Source: an uncultured Elusimicrobia bacterium
Lineage (GTDB): Bacteria > Elusimicrobiota > Elusimicrobia > UBA1565 > UBA9628
Length of the DNA stretch: 64,000 bases
NCBI GenBank assembly: GCA_903830945.1
Contig: CAIKVT010000058.1
Location: 169,179-233,178 of the forward strand
Direction of reading: 5' to 3'
Numbering within the stretch: the first letter of the stretch is position 1; each line of letters opens with the position of its first letter. Positions 59,139-64,000 of the stretch are shown piece after piece. The translations under genes and the position numbers were made by a program. Below the pieces are notes generated by a model, which had not been told where the DNA came from, did no database searches, and was given only the letters and a program-made list of their open reading frames with translations.

Positions 59139-59206
59139 GTGGGGCGGTTCAGCGGAAGTGGTAGGCATAGCGACTTGGCCAAAGTGGCCGAATCTCTCCT
59201 AACAAA
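59139..59206 (+). repeat. 68-bp direct repeat, copy B
   Basis: Shares 'AGCGACTTGGCCAAAGTGGCC' core and flanks with copy A. Confidence 0.85.
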
Positions 59207-59310
59207 CCCTATATCTGAATTGAAAAAGCTTCGCTGTCTTCGGCGCGCTGGGGGTCATGATCATATTGACCACGGTCCTGTTTCAAAAAAACTATCAGAA
59301 GCTGATGCTT

Positions 59311-60240
59311 TTATTTCGGTAACGTCCGGCTTCCCGTGTCCCAGTGCAGGGTGACTGAAATTCGATGGGTGTCGCCGCTGTCGCCCATGGGAACGAAGGC
59401 GTAATCAACGCTCCCGGCCTTAAAGAAGTAGCCGAACCCAGCCGTGATCCCGATGCCCGCATCATTGTGAGTGTTGAATCCCATGCGCAGGGCCACGGGT
59501 TCAAGAACCCGCGTCTCAGCTCCCACGGACACTAGCGCCCCTTGGCTGCGTTCCTTGCTCACGTCTAAAACGATCGCATTTTCATGCCCGTTCACCTTAA
59601 ACGTGTACGCCGCGCCGAAACGCAGGTTCAAAGGCAGGTTTTCGTGCGCGCTGCGCGCGCGCGTCGTGGGGCCGATATTCTGCACAGCCGCTCCCAGGTC
59701 AAGACCATTGACCATTGGAACCGCGTAGAGCGCTCCCGCGTCCAGTGCATAGCCCGTAACCGCGTAGTCGTCGACCACCTCGCGAATGTACTTGACCCCA
59801 ACGCCCAAGGCTAAGGAATCCACGATCTTGCGGCCATAGCCCAAGCCCAAGGCCATGTCCGTCAAAGTGGTCTGTCCAAGTCCGCTGCCCGCCGGATTGC
59901 TAATGGTCGTCTTGGGCACGTCGCCGAAGCTCAAGTAATTCAGGTTCGCGCTCCAGCCGTGGGGGCTCGCGTAAGCCGCGTACTCCTGGTTGATGCCCTG
60001 CATGTAGGCATTGTGCATGAAAGTCGCTTCATTGCGCTTGACCTGGCCCAGGCCGGCCGGGTTGTAAAGCAGCGCGTTGGCATCGGTTGCCAGGGCCGTA
60101 TAAGCCCCTCCCATGCCCACGGGCCGGGCATTGGCATCCAAGAACAGGAAATCGAACGGCTCGGCGCCTGCGCCCGCCCAACAGGGTTGGGCGCAGGCCA
60201 GGCTCAGGACGCACAAGACGATGGCTCTTATGTTTCTCAT
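59311..60240 (-). CDS. PorV/PorQ-family outer-membrane protein
   Basis: '[47 protein letters not shown]', 'GAAVQNIGP', C-terminal barrel; ATGA overlap with upstream gene. Confidence 0.87.
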   Translation of the reverse strand: MRNIRAIVLCVLSLACAQPCWAGAGAEPFDFLFLDANARPVGMGGAYTALATDANALLYNPAGLGQVKRNEATFMHNAYMQGINQEYAAYASPHGWSANLNYLSFGDVPKTTISNPAGSGLGQTTLTDMALGLGYGRKIVDSLALGVGVKYIREVVDDYAVTGYALDAGALYAVPMVNGLDLGAAVQNIGPTTRARSAHENLPLNLRFGAAYTFKVNGHENAIVLDVSKERSQGALVSVGAETRVLEPVALRMGFNTHNDAGIGITAGFGYFFKAGSVDYAFVPMGDSGDTHRISVTLHWDTGSRTLPK

Positions 60241-62795
60241 CGCAGAATCAAAATTTTCTTGATGATCTTAGCCACCCCGGGGCTCGTGATCACGGCCACA
60301 TAACCGCCTGTGGCCACGTCCTGCCCCGAGTCATTGCGCACGTCCCATCTCATCTTGCCGCTTGAGCTCTCCGAGCTGAAGCTCGTCACCAATTGCCCGG
60401 TGATCGTGTAAATCTTGATGCTCACGCTGTTGGGGAGATTGTCGAAGATGATGCCGGAGTTGGGATTGCCGGCCGTGTAGCCCACCCCCTTGTCCGCATC
60501 TCCGCCGTTAGGCTTGAACGGAATTGGGTAGACCCGCAGGCCGGACAAATCCGATGCGGCCCCTGTTCCAAAAGCAGTGAAAATGGACAAATGGTTGATC
60601 TGCCCGATAACCAACTTACGCCTCGTGTCAACGATAGATCCAAGCACCAGGTCCCACTGTCCGTTGCCCTCGTTGAGCACATAAAGCTGCAAAGTCTCCA
60701 CGCGCACGGGCGGAGAGGCGCCGTCCACAAAGCCGGGGTTGATAGAGTCGTAATAGGGCACCGCCACGGTGACCGGCAAAACAAAGGTCTCAGTGGAACG
60801 CAACCCGTTTATGGCGATGATGAACTCGGTCAAGGAACCGATCGATTCCCGCATGCCGCCTGGCGCGCCGGCAGCCGCGATCAAGGACGTGGTGTTGCTT
60901 AGCAGCGGCCGGAACAAGGGCGCCTCGGAAAGAATCCAGGTCGTAGTGTCGCTCAGGAGAACCGGCGGGATGTCGAGTTCCGTCTTGCCGTTGGTCCCGA
61001 CCAGCGTATGGCTCGAAGTCCCGCTGATGTATAGCCCCTGCTCGGGCGTGGCTACGGTCATGGTGATGGAGAAGGCCTGGCCGCTTATATTGGATGCCTC
61101 CAGGTAGCGGGAATAGGACGTGGCTGAAGAAAGACCGGTTTCTAGGTAGTACGTGGTCGAGCCGGCCAGGGAAGCGAGCAATCCTCCGGTGGAAGTGAAA
61201 AGATAGAAATTATCCGCTTGGCCCCCGGCCGCGGCCCACAGCCAGCGTATCGTGGCGCTGGACACGGTTTGACCGCTCAACACAGGCGCGCCGGGAGGAG
61301 GCCCGGTGGTGGGCCAATGCACGTAATGGGATGGGTCGTCAGCATATGCGGCTCCGCTGCGCGATCCTGACGGAGAGACCATATAAATGCTCGTGCCGTT
61401 TAAGAGCAAGCTCGCGTCGATGTTGGCTCCGTTGTCCATCGCGAAGGCAATGCCCGTATAGGTCGCCACCACGACCTGCCCGCCTAAAAAATATATGGCT
61501 CTGGCGTCGGACGATAAATTCTGGAAGGTGACGTGAGATACAGCCAGGCCCGTGGCTGCGGGGTCGATCCCAAGCCCGTATCGGGCCGCTGTGATGGTGT
61601 TGGAGGAAAGCGTGACATCCGGAGATTGGACTCGAATTCCGCAATCGAGCGCAGTGATGGTGCTCAAGGTCACGGTGTCGTTGCCCGTCCCAGGTAAGAA
61701 GATGCCGTCGCCCGCGCTCGTTATGGTGTTGCCGCTGAAGATGTTGTTGCCGCCGCTCACTGTTATGATGCCGCTAGTAAAACTGGAGCTTTGGCTGTCC
61801 GTGATGGTGCTGTTGCTGATGAGATTCCAGCTGGCCTGGATCCACACACCGTAGGATAAGCCGCCGCAAATCGGAACGATGGCGAGATTCTGCAGGGTCA
61901 CGGAGGCCATCTCAATGTCAAAAACAATCCCTGTTTCGCAGTAGCCTGGCGCGATGGTGGGCATGGGCGCGGCCGGATGGCCCATGATAATGAGTCGATC
62001 TAGGGGGCCTGGCGAACCGCCTGAGAGAGAAACCGTTTCATCATAGGTCTGCCCGTCGCGGATGATTACGCAGGAGTTTCCGTGGCCGTGAACGTTATCT
62101 CTCGCCGCGGTGACGGCGCTATTGATATTGTTGTAGTCGCAGCCCCCAACCTGGCAGACGTTGTAAGTCACATCGCACGCATCGGAATTGGGCGTTTTGA
62201 TTGAAATGGCTGAGGAATAGCCGCTATCATCCATGGCGGACACCTTGATCTTGAAATAAAAGGTCGTGTTGTCCCAAATGCCATCGGCCAAGTAATAGCT
62301 CGTGGTCTCAAGGCCTATGCTTCCGGTTGAGGACGCCAGGTTCACGGAGAAATTCGACATGGTGGATAAGACCACGAGCGGCGCCTCGCTTGCGGGGCTG
62401 TCCAACTGCCAGGACAGGGTCAAAGAATTGCTCGATACTGTCTCGAAGAACGGAACATTCAACCAAACCAAAAAAATCGTGGCTTCTTTCTGGATGTTGT
62501 AATCGGAAAGGGTTCTATTATCCTCCAGCACATGACCCATAAAAGTGAGCCGCTGCTGGTCCGGAGGGATCGCCTCGCGATCTTGAATTTTATTCTTAAC
62601 GTTCTGGGTTGTGTCAGTGGGCTCGACATCCAGCGTGATATTTCTTCCCGTCTGAGTCCTGACGAAAATCTGCATGGCCTGGACTGAGATCGGGGACAAT
62701 AAAAACGCCAGGAAGATCATGCCGACGCCGGCCGCGGATTGCAGGCGGTATAAGGCGGGGGGGTACGGAACAGGTCTCGATATTATTTTTTGCAT
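60237..62795 (-). CDS. Secreted multidomain protein: signal peptide, ubiquitin domain, Fn3-like, parallel beta-helix, C-terminal FlgD-Ig/T9SS-type sorting-like domain
   Basis: '...[78 protein letters not shown]'; C-terminal '[11 protein letters not shown]...[16 protein letters not shown]...[12 protein letters not shown]...[10 protein letters not shown]'. Confidence 0.9.
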   Translation of the reverse strand: MQKIISRPVPYPPALYRLQSAAGVGMIFLAFLLSPISVQAMQIFVRTQTGRNITLDVEPTDTTQNVKNKIQDREAIPPDQQRLTFMGHVLEDNRTLSDYNIQKEATIFLVWLNVPFFETVSSNSLTLSWQLDSPASEAPLVVLSTMSNFSVNLASSTGSIGLETTSYYLADGIWDNTTFYFKIKVSAMDDSGYSSAISIKTPNSDACDVTYNVCQVGGCDYNNINSAVTAARDNVHGHGNSCVIIRDGQTYDETVSLSGGSPGPLDRLIIMGHPAAPMPTIAPGYCETGIVFDIEMASVTLQNLAIVPICGGLSYGVWIQASWNLISNSTITDSQSSSFTSGIITVSGGNNIFSGNTITSAGDGIFLPGTGNDTVTLSTITALDCGIRVQSPDVTLSSNTITAARYGLGIDPAATGLAVSHVTFQNLSSDARAIYFLGGQVVVATYTGIAFAMDNGANIDASLLLNGTSIYMVSPSGSRSGAAYADDPSHYVHWPTTGPPPGAPVLSGQTVSSATIRWLWAAAGGQADNFYLFTSTGGLLASLAGSTTYYLETGLSSATSYSRYLEASNISGQAFSITMTVATPEQGLYISGTSSHTLVGTNGKTELDIPPVLLSDTTTWILSEAPLFRPLLSNTTSLIAAAGAPGGMRESIGSLTEFIIAINGLRSTETFVLPVTVAVPYYDSINPGFVDGASPPVRVETLQLYVLNEGNGQWDLVLGSIVDTRRKLVIGQINHLSIFTAFGTGAASDLSGLRVYPIPFKPNGGDADKGVGYTAGNPNSGIIFDNLPNSVSIKIYTITGQLVTSFSSESSSGKMRWDVRNDSGQDVATGGYVAVITSPGVAKIIKKILILR
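62460..62675 (-). other. Ubiquitin domain (aa 41-112 of the 60237-62795 product)
   Basis: Hand alignment to eukaryotic ubiquitin residues 1-70: 51/70 identical, no gaps. Confidence 0.95.
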
Positions 62796-63231
62796 CCATC
62801 ACCGAAGGCCCCCGCAGGGGTCCAGCTAGGGTTATAGTACTAAAAACGCTTTGCAGCATTTCCGTCCGATTCCTAAAAAAATCCGCAAAAAACCATGTGG
62901 CAGCCAAATATAAATCGCTCAGGATACTTAGCGGATTCTTTAAGACCGCCTTCGCCCGTTCCGCTCTCTGTTCTCGACGCGGTCGGCCAGGTCACTCAAG
63001 CAAATATAGACATCGATGCCGTTGAGGAGCCGGCCGAGCATCGGCATGTCCGGCCGTTTCCATTGACGTTCCTCCCAAAAACTAGACCATTTGGTGGTTT
63101 AAAAAATTGCTAATTTGAAGTCCTGAGGCTCCCCCCATCTATTTTTATGTCGGTTTACGCGTGAACGACCTCGCGCCAGCCGATTTTCATGCCGTCAGAC
63201 GGCTTGAGCGACAGGCTCTTTACCGCCGAGT

Positions 63232-64000
63232 TTACGGTCGACTTGGCGAGGGGGGCTGAGGCGCCGGCGCTGACGGGGCCGAGATCGTCCCGCTCGACAC
63301 CCCCGGCGCAATGATGGGCGCCGTTGCCGGGGGGTTGGCGATCAGCAGCGTCTGAGGTTCGCTGGGGGGGACCGCTGCGCTGGGGGCCGTCGGCACAATG
63401 GCGGGCACCGGGGAGGCCTTCGCCATAGGTGGTGTTTTGGCAGTCGGCCCGCCCCATCGATACCCCACGCTTGCCCGGTTCGAATAGCCCAGCGTTCCGA
63501 ATGGCACGATCGCGTAGTCGAAATCAAAGTCATGGACCCTGACGCCGATGCCCGCCGTGATCCCCACTCCGGCGTCGTTGCTCTGGTTGTAGCCCAGCCG
63601 CAGGGCCAGCACCTTGAGCACCCGCGTCTCTACGCCCGCGGACACAGTGGCCGCATCATTGCGCTCCTTGACCACGTCCAGCGCCAAGGCGCTGCTCGCC
63701 CCCAGCCAGTCGAGCTGGTACGCCCCGCCTAAGCGATAGGTGAGCGGCTGGTTCTCGTGCGCCTGGTCATAGGTCACCGCCGGGCCCATGTTCTGCACCG
63801 CCGCGCCCACCGAAAGCCCCCGCAGCCGCGAAATAACATAGTGCGCGCCCAAGTCGAAAGCCACGTTGTCCCGCGGCGTCTGGTCTATGGTCTCCCGGAT
63901 GTACTTGGCCCCGCCTCCGACAGAGAAATCTTCGGTCAGCCTACGGCCGTAGCCCGCGCTCAGCGCCAGGTCTGAGAGAGAGGTGTCCCCAAGCCCGCTC
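63232..64000 (-). CDS. PorV/PorQ-family outer-membrane protein, 5' end beyond window; Pro/Ala-rich C-terminal tail
   Basis: Minus-strand frame open to the edge: 'SGLGDTSLSDLALSAGYGRRLTEDFSVGGGAKYIRETIDQ...VGAAVQNMGPAVTYDQAHENQPLTYRLGGAYQ'. Confidence 0.85.
   Translation of the reverse strand, partial: SGLGDTSLSDLALSAGYGRRLTEDFSVGGGAKYIRETIDQTPRDNVAFDLGAHYVISRLRGLSVGAAVQNMGPAVTYDQAHENQPLTYRLGGAYQLDWLGASSALALDVVKERNDAATVSAGVETRVLKVLALRLGYNQSNDAGVGITAGIGVRVHDFDFDYAIVPFGTLGYSNRASVGYRWGGPTAKTPPMAKASPVPAIVPTAPSAAVPPSEPQTLLIANPPATAPIIAPGVSSGTISAPSAPAPQPPSPSRP

Noticed and set aside
60237-62795. Ubiquitin signal as eukaryotic contamination
   Set aside because: Domain is in frame with a bacterial signal peptide and C-terminal sorting-like domain, and the gene overlaps a bacterial PorV-like gene by 4 nt; read-level confirmation is still advisable.
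62895-63113. 72-aa plus-strand ORF, and a minus-strand micro-ORF 'METAGHADARPAPQRHRCLYLLE' with a good SD (GGGAGGAACGTCA-ATG)
   Set aside because: In a low-coding intergenic stretch; no family recognised and no supporting conservation data. The SD is suggestive but insufficient.

Overview
This is a gene-dense, high-GC bacterial chromosome segment. Gene content, two prepilin-type pilins, LptD/Pal/TolB-type envelope genes and PorV-like proteins suggest a Gram-negative lineage such as Elusimicrobiota; that assignment is inference. No rRNA, tRNA or CRISPR array was recognised. Housekeeping genes include ispDF, alr, mfd, two PpiC/SurA-type isomerases, pdxA, murA, folC, a ROK kinase, lptD-like, two sugar-nucleotide SDR genes, tdk, tolB-cpoB-pal, a chained pyrC-pyrD-pyrF-pyrE-purM-purNH operon, fur-feoAB, a GspE/PilB ATPase and an LplT/PlsC/Aas fusion. 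Two accessory regions stand out. (1) At 60237-62795 (-), an exported beta-helix protein carries a ubiquitin domain about 73% identical to eukaryotic ubiquitin by hand alignment. Its Met1 sits exactly at the predicted signal-peptidase site, the C-terminal Gly-Gly is missing, and the gene is translationally coupled to a PorV-like outer-membrane protein. (2) At about 10169-15204 (+), a cluster encodes a DUF4213/DUF364 protein, an unusual membrane/THEP1-like NTPase fusion, a TonB receptor and a ModE-type HTH protein. Two identical-architecture CGATATAT-N8-ATATATCG palindromes precede it and its TonB gene, suggesting a ModE-like metal/oxyanion uptake regulon. Other signals are a 74-aa-periodic repeat/SPFH protein flanked by 68-bp direct repeats, and tandem pilins sharing a near-identical 96-bp 5' block.
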